Assembly (NCBI GenBank): GCA_029204225.1
Contig: CM055114.1
Span: forward strand, 13,206,144-13,270,143
DNA length: 64,000 nt
Origin: Diphasiastrum complanatum
Taxonomy: Eukaryota > Streptophyta > Lycopodiopsida > Lycopodiales > Lycopodiaceae
Reading direction: 5' to 3'
Shown here: positions 11,421 to 23,591 of the stretch, in pieces
How the letters are laid out: each line of letters begins with the position of its first letter
How positions within the stretch are numbered: the stretch's first letter is position 1
The notes under the pieces: generated by a model
Told to the model about the DNA's origin: nothing
Seen by the model: the letters and a program-made list of their open reading frames with translations, nothing else
The model's database searches: none
Made by a program: the position numbers and the translations under genes

Positions 11421-11865
11421 TTAGAATTAGAGATATTTGAGAGAGTGAAAGCTATTCAAGAAGTAGAGATTATTTAATCTGTAGCTAGCTAAGTAAGATC
11501 ACAGCACATAGTGCACTATTACTGTGAACCATTTGAGGGCACATGATCGTGATCTGATTGTTGTATTCACAACAACTTAATTCAGATTCTCTATTTTCTT
11601 ATGTGTATTCCATTGTTAATGTTTTCTGATATTTTCTCTCTCATTGATACTCGTTCCATTTGGGGTCTAATCTCAAAAGAAGCATGGCTGTCCCAGACGC
11701 CTAACTGTTTCGCTCCCTCCATGGTTGTCTTCGATACCTACAAGACATTCCTCCTATCGATCTAAGTTAAGGTCTGAAACTATAGTTTGGTAAACCTCCT
11801 ATTATAATTTCTATGTTGAGTTCTCTTTTCTATTCCGCACTTAATCATGAGAGAATCCAACACAG
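11420..11865. other. Unassigned sequence after copia relic
   Basis: Likely remains of the 3' end/LTR of the copia relic, but no terminal motifs could be fixed. No gene seen. Confidence 0.3.
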
Positions 11866-12292
11866 CAAGTATACACTCTTTTCATAATAGATAGTATCTC
11901 TTATGCCACTTTACGATGTATTCTCAAATGCTAGTTTCTACTACGAAGGGTTTACTAGCATTCGAATACTAATAGAGAAAACATCTACGTCTTGTGATAA
12001 TGTAGCATCGATTGTTACTACGACCTTCTTTTACTTCATTCATTTAGGTTCGGTTTCGAACCACATATCGATAAACTCGTGCACATGTATACATATCTCT
12101 CGCTTTAACACGTTATAGCAATTGGATTGTTGCTATCTCAAGATATTAATCTCAGCAAAATAATTTAACTACAACAAATTTGATTCTAAACAAGGAAGGA
12201 TAGACTTTGTGTGACAATAACTCTTTGAATGACTTTGTTCTAAAGAAAACAAATTACTCGAAGTAATAATATGGCATACTCTCAAGAAAATG
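11866..12292 (+). repeat. Leader-exon repeat, copy A
   Basis: Aligns by eye with 14176-14640 (+), 27324-27897 (-) and, more distantly, 20740-21110 (+). Shared landmarks: AGTATACACTCTTTTCA, GATGTATTCTCAAATGCTAG, GGAAGGATAGACTTTGTGTG and an ATG-started leader (here 12271, MAYSQEN...). This copy keeps about 80 bp (12048-12130) that copies B and C lack, including a GGTT-TCG-AACC inverted repeat. After about 12292 it diverges and has no splice donor at the position used by the others. Confidence 0.8.
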
Positions 12293-12779
12293 TGGTAATA
12301 AGTGCAAAAACAACTTGTCAGTTATCTGGTTTGACCATGCCATTTGGTATGTGATGAACAACTTAAGCAAGTTCTTTCCCTGTGCCTCCTTCCAAAACCA
12401 AATGAATGCTTTTTTTATGTGGGTACATAAACCCGCTAGAGATGTGGTCAAAGCACACCTTACCTTTCTCTTTATTCGACAATACATGATTGATGCCTCT
12501 TTTGAACTAGCCAAAGATTCTTCTACCAAACTCTTAGCACACTTGGGAGATGCTGAAAGTATTCGTGAGATAGAACGCCTCTTGAAACAACCAAACTTCT
12601 CTACACGCCAAGACAAATATTTTCTGAATACAAGCAAAAGTATGGGCACCTTCAATCTCAATAATCCAACTATGTTGTCTCAGGGTCAAGAACAGGAAAG
12701 AAAAGATGGTTTACAAGTTACAGAGGAAAGGAAGGGCAAAGCAGTAGCTCAAAGAGTGAGCTGCCTGTCAGGAGATTAA
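12270..12779 (+). CDS. Unrecognised ORF downstream of leader copy A
   Basis: A 170-codon open frame without a convincing start; it overlaps the leader ATG at 12271 in another frame. The protein is soluble and mixed in charge, with an FFMWVHKPARDVVKAHL stretch, a Glu/Lys-rich C-terminal third (QGQEQERKDG) and no signal peptide or membrane segment. Length and composition suggest real former coding sequence, for example a retroelement gag-like protein or a host exon, but there is no zinc knuckle and I do not recognise it. Followed by no coding sequence until the - strand gypsy protease. Confidence 0.35.
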   Translation, partial: YGILSRKCGNKCKNNLSVIWFDHAIWYVMNNLSKFFPCASFQNQMNAFFMWVHKPARDVVKAHLTFLFIRQYMIDASFELAKDSSTKLLAHLGDAESIREIERLLKQPNFSTRQDKYFLNTSKSMGTFNLNNPTMLSQGQEQERKDGLQVTEERKGKAVAQRVSCLSGD

Positions 12780-13059
12780 ATTTTTACCGGGACTAATCGA
12801 TGTGCAGGATGGTGAAAGGACAGAAAGAAGAGAAGTTACTATCTCGGCGACCGGATGTCTTTAGCTTACTACTACCAGTGATATAGGGAGTTAATTCTTA
12901 CATTTTTGTTATCACAATAGAGTTTTCGAAGCTATTCATGTGAAATAGTTTTATGCTCACGTTTTATCCAAACTATTTGGTGTTGTGGACGAACATTTTC
13001 ATGATATCACTTTCGCTTGGACATACTTACCAAGTGTTAAAAATAATTGGTATTTCCCT

Positions 13060-13320
13060 TCTGATGTCTTGTCCATTTGTTGGTCAGCCACTACCACACT
13101 TGTACTTAGGCTTTTCCAATGTGGATATTCCCCATGCCTTTGCTAAGGATAGGGCGATAATATTCACGCCAGACCCACTATCGAGAATGGCTTGCACGGA
13201 TGGGTAAAATTTGTAATGAACGGACAAAGTGATGTTGTTACCTTTAGCAACACCTATATGAAGTAAGCTCATGTCAACATTATGAACCACTTGAATGTTT
13301 TCCGGACGTCTCATCTCATC
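13060..13320 (-). pseudogene. Gypsy aspartic protease relic
   Basis: The frame reads AILDSGSGVNIIAL, the DSG/DTG active-site motif of retroviral-type aspartic protease followed by the usual hydrophobic strand. It would cut the gag-pol polyprotein. It lies downstream, on the - strand, of the gag at 13521-14183 with about 200 bp between, as expected for one element. The flanking frame is broken and no RT follows, so this is a truncated element. Confidence 0.7.
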
Positions 13321-13520
13321 GGGTTATCAGGCTACTGGGAGCTTTGCAGTAGAGCATCCCGTAGGGGTTTGGAAAACTTGATAGCCGTGTAGAAGGGCAT
13401 GGCGATTTGGGCTTGTAAGAGATCAGAAAGAACTTCTATTTCTCGTGGCGGTTGCCCTTACGTAGGTAACTGGGCGGATGACAGAGTAGAAATCCTAGCT
13501 TCAGCTCTATCAAACTCATA

Positions 13521-14183
13521 TCATAACTTATGGTATTGCCTTTGAGCTTCTACAGGGTCAGGGTAAGATTGTGGAATCATGGAAGTATTAGCAGGAGGGC
13601 GTGGTTGTGCTGGGTCTTTATTCCCATCTAAGGCCCTATGTTGTGCGTGTGTGACTGCATGCAACAGCTCTTCAGATATCCTATGTGCTGGAACTGTCTT
13701 CTTGGTTTGGTTAGGGCAATCTTTATAGCAATGCCTTCTAATACAATCAGCACACTCAGCTACAAAGTCATAACGAAGTCTACATCCACTTTGGAAGTGA
13801 GTGGTTTCTCCGCATACAAAACATCGCTTCTGAAGTACTGAAGGGAAGATGGCATAACCACTTTGGTCAACTTGAATAGGTTGTTCCTCATGATAATATT
13901 GCTCATTGGAATAGGAGACAGAGGCCTCATCTACGTATGAGTTAGGATTGATGTCATCATAAGTAGACTCATAGGCTGGGGTGTCATAGGAGGTGTTCTG
14001 TACTACATTGGTTGGTACGTGAGGTCGGTTTTGTTGGTTTGGTCTGTTTTGTGGAGCAAATCCTCTTGGTCCTGGAAGTGCCAAGCGTTGTTGCTGTGCA
14101 GGTGGTTGTTGTCTAGGCAATTCCTGGACTTGGACTGGACTCATATAATGGAGGTTATATGGGGCTTGTGGTTGTCCTTTCAT
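13521..14183 (-). pseudogene. Gypsy gag C-terminal part with paired zinc knuckles
   Basis: A 220-codon frame. The N-terminal 60% is Pro/Gln/Asn-rich and probably disordered. Near residues 118-155 are two adjacent Cys/His clusters: CFVCGETTHFQSGC (CX2CX4HX4C) and then CADCIRRHCYKDC (CX2CX3HX4C, one residue short). Zinc knuckles bind element RNA. The capsid part of gag is not in this frame. The ATG codon at 14183 coincides with the edge of leader repeat copy B, so the 5' end was probably cut or replaced by that repeat. A related arrangement with two knuckles is seen in the gypsy gag at 17.8-18.0 kb. Confidence 0.75.
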
Positions 14184-14640
14184 AACAGATAGTATCTCTT
14201 ATGCTACTTTACGATGTATTCTCAAATGCTAGTTTTTACTACGAAGGGATTTACTAGCATTCGAATACTAATAGAGAAAACATATACATCTTGTGATCAT
14301 GTAGCATCGATTGTTACAATGACCTTCTTTTCCTTCATTCGTTTAGGTTGCTATCTCAAGTTATTAATTTCGGCAAAATAATTGAACTACAACAAATTTG
14401 ATTCTAAACAAGGAAGGATAGACTTTGTGTGACAATAACTCTTTGAATGACTTTGTTCTAAAGAAAAAAAAATCACTCGAAGGAATAATATGGCATCCTC
14501 TCAAAAAAACACGTCTACATTCATCCATGTATGACTTCTCCTAACAAATATCAGGTTGTGTATAAATCACCTACATTTTTGTTGGGTTTGTCAAGGGAGT
14601 GATGCCTTTGATTCTATGTACATAACTAACTTTCTATGAC
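14176..14640 (+). repeat. Leader-exon repeat, copy B
   Basis: Closely matches copy C (27324-27897, - strand), including a downstream part with TTCTCCTAACAAATATCAGG and GTCAAGGGAGTGATGCC. Contains a 39-nt leader exon (14490-14528) reading MASSQKNTSTFIH followed by a GTATGA donor. Lacks the 80-bp block kept in copy A. Confidence 0.85.
14490..14528 (+). CDS. 13-codon leader exon, copy B
   Basis: ATG-started 39-nt stretch followed by GT. Copies at 21045-21083 (+) and 27536-27574 (-) have the same length, the same phase-0 donor and similar peptides (M-A/V-A/S-SQ-x-x-TST-x-I-x). Conserved length and donor suggest a true first coding exon; the rest of the protein was not found. Confidence 0.5.
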
Positions 14641-14668
14641 CAATGCGAATAAATAAAGACTTTTAAGC

Positions 14669-14947
14669 TTAAATCTTAAACGGATGTAACAGCTCATAGT
14701 ATGCCTTCGTTGGTCTACGTGCCCTCTGACATACATCACATTGCTTGATATATGCCTCAGTCGCCCATTTTCGAGCTCTCAGGTTCCTTGACATAGGATG
14801 AACTGTTACTGTTCTCCTGTCTGTTTTGTGCTGATTTGTTTGTTGGGGGTATTCCCGACGAATTGTAAATAAATAATATTGGCCAATAAAATGTGTTGCG
14901 AGGGCATGGCATCCTGCGCGTATAAGCCCATGGCTCAATGAGCACAC
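14669..14947 (-). pseudogene. Gypsy integrase zinc-finger relic
   Basis: The frame contains THFIGQYY near its start and WATEAYIKQCDVCQRARR at the end, the second half of the integrase H2C2 finger (C-x2-C preceded by a V/I..Y..W-type helix). It precedes the integrase core in gypsy pol; the core is not present here. The first His pair is unclear. Isolated fragment, not in line with the gag at 13.5-14.2 kb. Confidence 0.6.
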
Positions 14948-15433
14948 AAGTTAAGTTGTAAATAAAATAATAGACTTGGGCCCCTTAGTAATTACAGCAG
15001 TATATAGCTGAAATACCCTGTGAGATAATTACTTTATAAGAGTTAGACACGGGTCTATTAGAAGCCAAGTGAATGTATTATAAGAAGGAAAATGATAGTC
15101 CCTTCGTTTGTCATATTTGGAAAGATGGGTAGAACAGTAATAGGATCGAAAGTAGTGGTGATATTCAAAAAAATTATGCTATAACCTACATTGCTATCAA
15201 GCTTAATATCAAGAAAATCCAGAGGATATATCCAAAAAGGGTTATCCACTAACCTAACCTGAATTTATCAAAAAACCAGTCGATGTTAAGTAGGGATGTT
15301 AAGTAGTGTCTACATTAAGTAAGCTCTTATATGGGTTTGCCTTAGGAAAAGACATAGCATACAGAGCCCCCGTTAGGAAAATAGCGAGTCTAGAAAAACC
15401 GCAGTCGTGAGTATTCGTTATCCATCTAAATGA

Positions 15434-16217
15434 TTATTTATGGGCCTTATATGTACAAAGTAAATAAGGTAGTGTTTCACTGCAAAAAAATTCTTTAGGT
15501 AAAATATCAGTGATCTTGTTTATAATATACTGAAATGAGTTTTCAACATAATTGTTTGAACTATCAGGAATTGGAGTAAAGTTTGGGCCAGCCAGTCTTT
15601 TTATGGCTAGTGTCCTAGCAACATAAGTACACACATAAAACATTGATTGTGTTGTGTCTTGTCTGGTCCATTGATGTACAAATGTTTGGTTAAAAAATGT
15701 TGTTCTTGATTCGCAATTCTCATTTTAGCATTCGATACAATATTACCATGAAGCTATTTACAACCTTTTAGAAAGTTAAGAGCATCAATTTTATAAAAAA
15801 CCAACATGTTTCTTAACAGTATCCATATCTAAGCTTTGATAATCAAGAATGAGTTTCATAAGTTCAATGCAACCATCATGAAGTTCAAAAGCAACATCAT
15901 TAATATTAGACTGTTATAAAGTAATATGATTCAATCCTTGTTCCAAAGATCTACGTAGAACGACACTTTCAATTATAGCACAATTAGTGGTGACAGCATG
16001 CCCGAAGTTATCAGATAAAAAACCATTAAAGTGCTTTATACTATGGCAACAACAAGTCTGGATATGATCAGATATTTCAAAATCGTAAAAGACATCGTAA
16101 GAAAAGTACCGACCATGCTTGATAGTGGGAAGATAAGACCAGCCAAATATAGTATCATCAAAACAATTGTCAATCGCACCAAATATTATGAGTAAAATAT
16201 GAGCGTACCATACTGAT
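15434..16217 (-). pseudogene. Decayed transposon-like reading frame with CxC..H domain
   Basis: From about 16217 to 15917 the - strand holds a 100-codon open stretch without ATG (DDTIFGWSYLPTIKHGRYF, then a C-C-C-H cluster, HAVTTN, and LRRSLEQGLNH), then a stop, a further open stretch to about 15800, and finally the ORF 15643-15434. The pattern Cys-rich turn, HxxT, then LR..L..G resembles a conserved block I associate, from memory only, with hypothetical proteins carrying reverse transcriptase in some animal and plant mobile elements. No RT is seen. At least two stops and one frame change. Confidence 0.4.
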
Positions 16218-16462
16218 CAGAAAGGCAGCGGGAGGGTTCAAACATATTCATGTGTATGATGATGTCAAAAGCAATGGGTGAAGAAACATTTTGTTTCTAA
16301 TGCCAAAGCTTTGCTAGCTTTCAATTTTGAACCTTTGACAAAAGGCGACACGGCACGACATGACACGAAAATCAGTCATGCTCCACAAATAGCCAAGAAA
16401 ATCAGCCAAGTACCTTGGGGTACAGATATTTGATTTGATATCATGACATCAGCAGGAGTGTT

Positions 16463-16933
16463 CTAGATCGTGGCTAATCTGCCACTCTTGTAATACCCCG
16501 TACAATATATGGGCTCAGGCGCTACTGGCTCCTCGTCCGTTTTGGCCCATTCAACCAAAAGGCTTTTAGCTTGTGGCGCAATCCGCAGTAATTCCCCGAG
16601 AGGTAAACTAACACGGCTTGCCAGTAAGATTGTGAGCCTTTCGATGCATGGTTCCTCAGGCTCCACCATGTGAAAAGGTGGTTCATGACGATGCAACCGA
16701 TTGTTCTGATTGTAAGAAATGGTGAACTCCTGCAACTTTGTCACAGCATGAAGTTGATCCATTTGCACATTACCAAAATTAGTACTATTAGATGTGGCTC
16801 GTCTAGTCATACATATTCTTTTGTCATCCACGGATACATAGTCGCTTCTGACCCAAATAGAGTCCATCCTATCTAGCAACCATGTAAGGTCTATCTCAAG
16901 CACCATCCATAGATAAGACCGAGAATGTACCAC
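16463..16933 (-). pseudogene. Gypsy gag-pro linker relic
   Basis: The last third reads VSLPLGELLRIAPQAKSLLVEWAK, resembling the helix that precedes the aspartic protease in plant gypsy polyproteins (usual (I)xLxELLRxSPxxR). The N-terminal two thirds have no motif. It lies downstream of the gag pieces at 17.5-18.85 kb on the same strand and is probably from the same element. No DSG protease motif follows within 500 bp. Confidence 0.45.
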
Positions 16934-17553
16934 TTAAGATCTGTGTCTTCATTACGTCTCTATGACCAAGCAATTGATATCATACCCTGGAGCCAAGTTT
17001 TGAGCTACCGTCTGATGAATCATTAGTTTTGTGTCTAGATGACAAGCCGTATTTTTTTATCTGAGTGAAAGTAATCTAAGACATATTTGTCTTATTGCAT
17101 GCTATGTAGATGTTACACGTTAAGACTTTATTTTTTCTTTTGTAACACTGTAGTTATGGCCTTGTGCCAAGTTCGATACTGGATTGCAAGTGTTTGGTCT
17201 AAGAGTGTCATGCAAATCCTTTTATAGAGTTATCTGCTACAATTTTTCATTTTTTTCTCTTATTTCAAGTTTTGTCCTGTCAACTATGTCGTTTGTTGCT
17301 ACCTGTTTGTTTGTTCTATTGTCGTATGATTTGGTGTGTTTCTTTTGCAACAACACTATACGTGATATTTCATCAACAATTTTATTCTACCTCTACAGTT
17401 GTAGTATTACACGAATTTTCATTGGGATATCTCTACATCTTTACCAATGATTTCAACAACTTTCAATATGAACAAAAAGAGCATTCAAGGACTTCAACAA
17501 CAAATGCTCGGTTTGGCAACAAAACGAGCATCTTATCAAACTGCAACCATGAT

Positions 17554-18849
17554 CTAGCAAAAGATCCATCTTCCCAACAAGATGGAATATCCGTGACAAC
17601 ACCAACACCGCCATTCGCAATTTGCAGTTGGTTTTATGTAAGCGCTACAATATCCACGCTTTTCCAATTGCCTCACATAGTTCATGCTAGTTGGGAGGCA
17701 ACCATAGCTTGGATTAGTTGGAGCCATAGCTAGTTGGGATGTTGTAAAGCCAACAGCTGGCCCCGGTGGTGCAGGTAAGCCCATACGCTGTTGTTGATTC
17801 GGTGCGTCGTACCTTGGTGCCGCATTTAGTGCCCCTTGATGATATGGATAAGAAGTCTAATAAGGACTCCTCTTATGTTGAACAATCCGGGGGCAAGATG
17901 CCGTATCGTGCGATGTTGCATTGCACAGATGGCAAAATCTATGTGTAAATCTCATATTTTGCTTTAGGACTGGACACTCATTTACTATATGGTTTTGTGT
18001 GCATACTGAACACCATACGTTCTCGTGTCGGGGATACTATAGCTGGGTTGGTTCTGGTACATGTGGCATTGTTGCTACAGCTCCTTGTAAGGCTTTCAGC
18101 TTCTGATCAAACTGCGTCGTAAGTTGCTCCATTTGTTGTTTGTGTAATTTTGTCACTTGATCCAACAACAGTTTTGTGGATAGAGTGGATGCCTTTGATG
18201 ATGATGATGATGCTATCAAGGGAGTAGGAGTACGGGTGGATGGATATTCGTCGTCAGACCCCTCATCCTCTTCCCGAATGGCATCTTCCATAGCTTCTTG
18301 TAGAGTAGCAAACTGCTCCCATCGTTTCAGTTCTCTTCTGATGCTTCATGGTAGTCCTGCTAGGAACCACATGATCACCGCATGATCGGGAGTTAGAGCT
18401 GCACTGCACTTGGATCGTAGATATTTGACCCGTTCAATATAATCCCTGACCCTTTCTCGTTTTCCCATCTTGACTTTGCTCATCAGGAGAAACGGGTCTT
18501 CTAGGAACTTTCTTGGTCTAAAGCGTGTGATGAGAGCCTCTTTAACTGCTTCCCAAGTAGATTTCTCTTCCTCTGATAGGTTGAAAAACCAATCCTGAGC
18601 CACTGCTAATAAGGACATGGAGAACAACATCAGTTTTTCTGCAGGTGTCTGTTCGTCATAGATTTCACAAGCTTGCTCGTAGATTTGGAGGAAGCGAATG
18701 GGATCTAATGATCCGTCGTATTTTGGTATTTCCATCCGTGGTGCTCTCCGAACTGCTTGCAAGAGAGCGACATGTACGGGTTGGCCTATTGGATCCATTG
18801 GTGCTGGTTCTGGTTCTACCTCTTGTTGCGCAGCTGCTAATCTAGGAAG

Positions 18850-18850
<1 letters not shown>
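17554..18850 (-). pseudogene. Gypsy gag relic (capsid and two zinc knuckles)
   Basis: Reading down the - strand: ORF 18798-18346 is a Retrotrans_gag capsid domain (PKYDGSLDPIRFLQIYEQA, then W..VK.AL..RF-type blocks). ORF 18291-18037 is an acidic Ser-rich linker followed by a coiled-coil-like stretch (QVTKLHKQQMEQLTTQFDQK). Next come two zinc knuckles, CSVCTQNHIVNEC (about 18020-17980) and CHLCNATSHDTASC (about 17935-17890). A Pro-rich segment with broken frames follows (17784-17554). Gag would form the particle that carries the RNA. Frames change at least twice. No pol follows apart from the linker at 16.5-16.9 kb. Confidence 0.85.
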
Positions 18851-20180
<1,330 letters not shown>

Positions 20181-20184
20181 AGTA

Positions 20185-20700
20185 GTCCAGCGATGGACAA
20201 CACTCTTCAAGTATGAAAACACATCCATCCTGCCTCAATAGGCAGCGATGGACATTTCCTTTTATTTGGCAACCTTTCATGAGACCATATGACAGTGATG
20301 GTCTAATGGCCACCTTTTCAACCATAATAAAACTCGTTTAAGCTTGGTTTGACAGCGATGGAAGGGTACCTTCACCCACTGGTATGATGATCACTTTCTG
20401 ATATAAAAGTTGGTCGTTGTCCAGCGATGGACAGCTGACTCTTCATCTTGATAAATATGAGTGAACAATGAGGAATGATGTCCAGCGATGGACACTATGT
20501 CCTCTTTTGGCACTGCTTGCTTACCACATTGCACACAAAGCATCCTATTGTCCAACGATGAATAGTCGGATCATTTACTCTTCATTCACTAATAGCTCTT
20601 GACTATCAAAGACTCACTGTCTAGCGATGGACTGCAAACTCTTACTAGCTTGTTTTATACTCTTTACATAAGTATCCTCTTCTATTCAGCGGTGGATGGA
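20185..20700 (+). repeat. H2 hairpin array, + copy
   Basis: Nine sites with the core CCAGCGATGG or a variant, at about 20185, 20241, 20291, 20351, 20418, 20479, 20549, 20619 and 20683, so a step of 50-70 bp; sequence between sites is not conserved. The best sites fold as stems closed by GCGA: GTCCA/TGGAC (20185-20198), TGTCCA/TGGACA (20418-20433, 20479-20494). Others keep only the core. GCGA would be a GNRA tetraloop in RNA. Confidence 0.85.
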
Positions 20701-20739
20701 TGAATACGTTAAAGCTCAATTATTGTGGTAGAATGACTC

Positions 20740-21110
20740 TCTTAAAAATTTTCGTATATCTTTGGTCTTATAGTACTAAACTAATAATTTCTTATAATGT
20801 AGCATCATCATACTACTCCGGCTTCTTCTTTGTACGTTTCGGTTCACATCTGAACCAAAACGCTAGCTATCTCAACAAAGAGGTATGGTACGAACTGATT
20901 CTCCATAAAGCAAGTTATCTAACTCACTCCGAATACGTCTTATATACGTTTCTCCGTAACTCTTTATAAGCAAATACGTGCTAAAAAAGATTTTTTGGCT
21001 TTCTATGACCCAAAGAGAAAGAATCATCTCGAAGCAAAGAAACTATGGCAGCCTCTCAAGAAGCCACATCTACAACCATTCAGGTACACTTTTTTAGAAT
21101 AAGCAAATTC
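20740..21110 (+). repeat. Leader-exon repeat, copy D (diverged)
   Basis: Diverged relative of copies A-C. It keeps the GTAGCATC block, a GGTTCA-CATC-TGAACC hairpin, and the CATCTCGAAG...ATGGCAGCCTCTCAAGAAG leader region. A TTATATAC TATA-like box at about 20940 lies 100 bp before the leader ATG (21045). The H2 array directly upstream is arranged as at copy C on the other strand. Confidence 0.7.
21045..21083 (+). CDS. 13-codon leader exon, copy D
   Basis: ATG-started 39-nt exon MAASQEATSTTIQ followed by a GTACAC donor. Same length and phase as copies B (14490-14528) and C (27536-27574) despite several nucleotide changes. Downstream exons were not identified. Confidence 0.5.
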
Positions 21111-21322
21111 TTTGCAGCTTCACCAAGCATGGTATGTTTAGTTCTATACATCCTTAAGATATAGCACTCTTCTACACAATCGTGCTTTTACTTCCTTTTT
21201 TCGGAAAAAGAAACGACATAAGACCACATCTAACCTTGTATACAAGTCAAATTAACTCACCGTGAAATAAAACCTTGTCATAAAACTGAACAGTAAGGAC
21301 TCCAATAATGTGATCATAGATA

Positions 21323-21650
21323 GCATGGATATGCGTAAGAGTCGTGATTTCTACTTAAAGATTAGAATGGCACAGATCTGTCCTAATACCTAGTATAAAC
21401 ATTGGTAGTCTCTTACTAATTATTAATCACATCTTTACTACATAGTGTCCCTATACCATGGTTGTTACGTCATTCATATGTAACAACCATGGAAGTACTT
21501 AACCTTACCCGTCTCTGTGTTACTCTAGACTCTTAGTGAGATACGACTGAAAAGCATGGATATGCTTAGGAGTATGGACAGCAGTGCGTGACGTACCTTA
21601 CACTTAAGGGTCACTTGGGTCAGTATAGCATAGATTTGCTCTGACACCAG
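21323..21650 (+). repeat. H3 bulged hairpins, + copy 1
   Basis: Hairpins with a 3-nt 5'-side bulge. 21361-21387: outer arms ATTAG/CTAAT, bulge AAT, inner GGCA/TGTC (one wobble). 21615-21650: distal TTGG/CCAG, middle GTCAG/CTGAC, bulge TAT, inner AGCA/TGCT, bulged A on the 3' side. Simpler GCATGGATATGC sites lie at 21323 and inside 21546-21573 (AAGCAT/ATGCTT). Confidence 0.85.
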
Positions 21651-21659
21651 CACTCGTGT

Positions 21660-21890
21660 CCACACCAGGTCTTCTGGCTAAGTAAAACTTTAATGGTTAA
21701 AACTTTTTCATACTTTACTATGTTGAAAACGAACTGATAGGAACCAATTGAACGTAAGCTGATCAGTATGACACTCGCTCTGATACGGTGATATAACGGC
21801 TTGGCCTATGGCTAAAACATTGTTGTGGGAAGATTAGACTATGACTTAAAGTGGTATTTAAAGCTGTTAAGTTTCTTTCATGCTTGATAT
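21660..21890 (+). repeat. Composite-repeat body, partial + copy
   Basis: Matches 54050-54270: CCACACCAGGTCTT, GGCTAAGTA, AACGAACTGATA, GTAAGCTGAT, GGCTTGGCCTAT, GGACTATG-type phrases in the same order. Homology fades after about 21890, before the AACTGACGCTCAGC segment seen at 54 kb. Confidence 0.75.
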
Positions 21891-23580
21891 GATATTATTT
21901 TGAAATCAATATATGGTTGTACAAAACCATTTGGACAACGATTTGCCTTCACCAAATCGTCGGAAGGTTTGTGATTGCTAAAGCGCTGTGGTGATCGTTG
22001 ATCTCTCAACCAATCTACGCACTTTTTCATGAAGGTTTTCACGTGGCTTGAGAGTTGGTTTTTCAGCCTCAGATCGCGATGGTGACCTTATCTTAAATTG
22101 CATTTTTTGGTTGATGTTTTGATCACACATTTTGGGTACTAGATTTGCTATACACTATGTTTGCTAATTGTGAATAGCATTTACAATGCTTATGTAATCA
22201 AAGAGCACTATGAGCGCATTACCGTTCATAGGTACAACAATCAATTCACCATATATATACGGCTGTTGACCGTCGTGCCCTACCATCGCTCTTGCTATGA
22301 GCAAAACCGTGTGTGTCTTGCATATGTTCGATTCGCATTCTAACGTTTATTGGACAACGATTGTTGCTGCAATATTGTCTTACTTGAGATATAGTGAACC
22401 TGTGATATGATCCACTCTTTATAACGATTACACATTTAGATATGGCTATGGTTTCACAGCTAAGTCAGAATAGGGTGACTATCAATTTGGGTTCGAACCC
22501 ACGCTTGTGGTGAAGAGCTACAGAGTTTTTTTTTCCTAACTCCACTTCTAATTCACAGCTTACTATCAAAGACAGTTATGACAGCCTAAACTCTTGTTAT
22601 AAGCATTGCTAATGCGGTCCATTATATACACACTATTTAGTTAAGACTGTGTGATAGCTTTTGAAAGGAGTCATTGGGATGAGTTCGGTTATATGTAAAC
22701 TAAGCTTGTTTGGAGATTGCTTTTATCATTCAACACACCTTTCCTGATGAAAAGTCACAGTTAATCACATTATGAACCAGGCAATCACCTATACAGCTTC
22801 ATTTTCAGCTACCACTTTGTGTATTGGCTACTGGCTACTGGCTACTGCTAGTGCCTCCTTTTTTTTTTATTGTGTACTAAAATGCATCACAAATTATATG
22901 CTCTCCGTCTTGCTCTTACAATCATGATTGATGAATGTTGTATTGTATGATAAAGAAGATTACTTTGTCAACGATTTGCTTACTGAAATTATGCACTACT
23001 ATGCAATCCTCTCATATGCTTATAGCATAGAGTTTCGATTGAAACCTATTAATTAATCTATTTACTCTTTTCAGCCTATTGATCGTTTGCACCAGGCTAT
23101 TCAATGTGCATTCATTAGTATCTTTCCTACATTACTTTGGAGTCAGTTATGATATTTAAACACGATATTTTTTGCTATTTACTCTTCTTAATCCTCACTA
23201 TATGGAGTTACAACGCTACTCTTTCAAATGTCTTTTCCTATCGAATGCTCACTAGAATACGGTAATACAAAGCATAGAACTTAGCTCTATAATCCGAAAG
23301 ACGTCTAGAGTCTAGACTTGCTGTTTTCCTTAAGAGATAATAAGGGCTCAGATGTTTTTTCTGTTTTCTGACCTTTAAAAGAAAGATGTACTCTATGGAA
23401 GAATCATGACATCATCGCAAGAGAGATTATTTTCAGGTTATGACTTTGCATACTTTGATATTGAAGTACATCACTTTTAGTACATCACACCCAATAGAAT
23501 GACAGCCTTGACCTTATTTCCATCTTATTAAAGTTAAGCTAAACACACACTAAGGTCTAACTAGTGTCTGGTTGGTATCA
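21890..23580. other. No recognised gene
   Basis: AT-rich. Only short ORFs (for example 22161-22343). No element ends or coding motifs seen. Confidence 0.35.
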
Positions 23581-23591
23581 AATGATATCTT

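Noticed and set aside
12254-12661. 135-codon ORF on the - strand
   Set aside because: Antisense to the longer + strand ORF at 12270-12779 and no better supported.
20185-20700. CRISPR-like array, because of regularly spaced repeats
   Set aside because: Repeats are only 10-16 bp and vary, spacing varies by 20 bp, and the genome is a eukaryote's; no cas genes.
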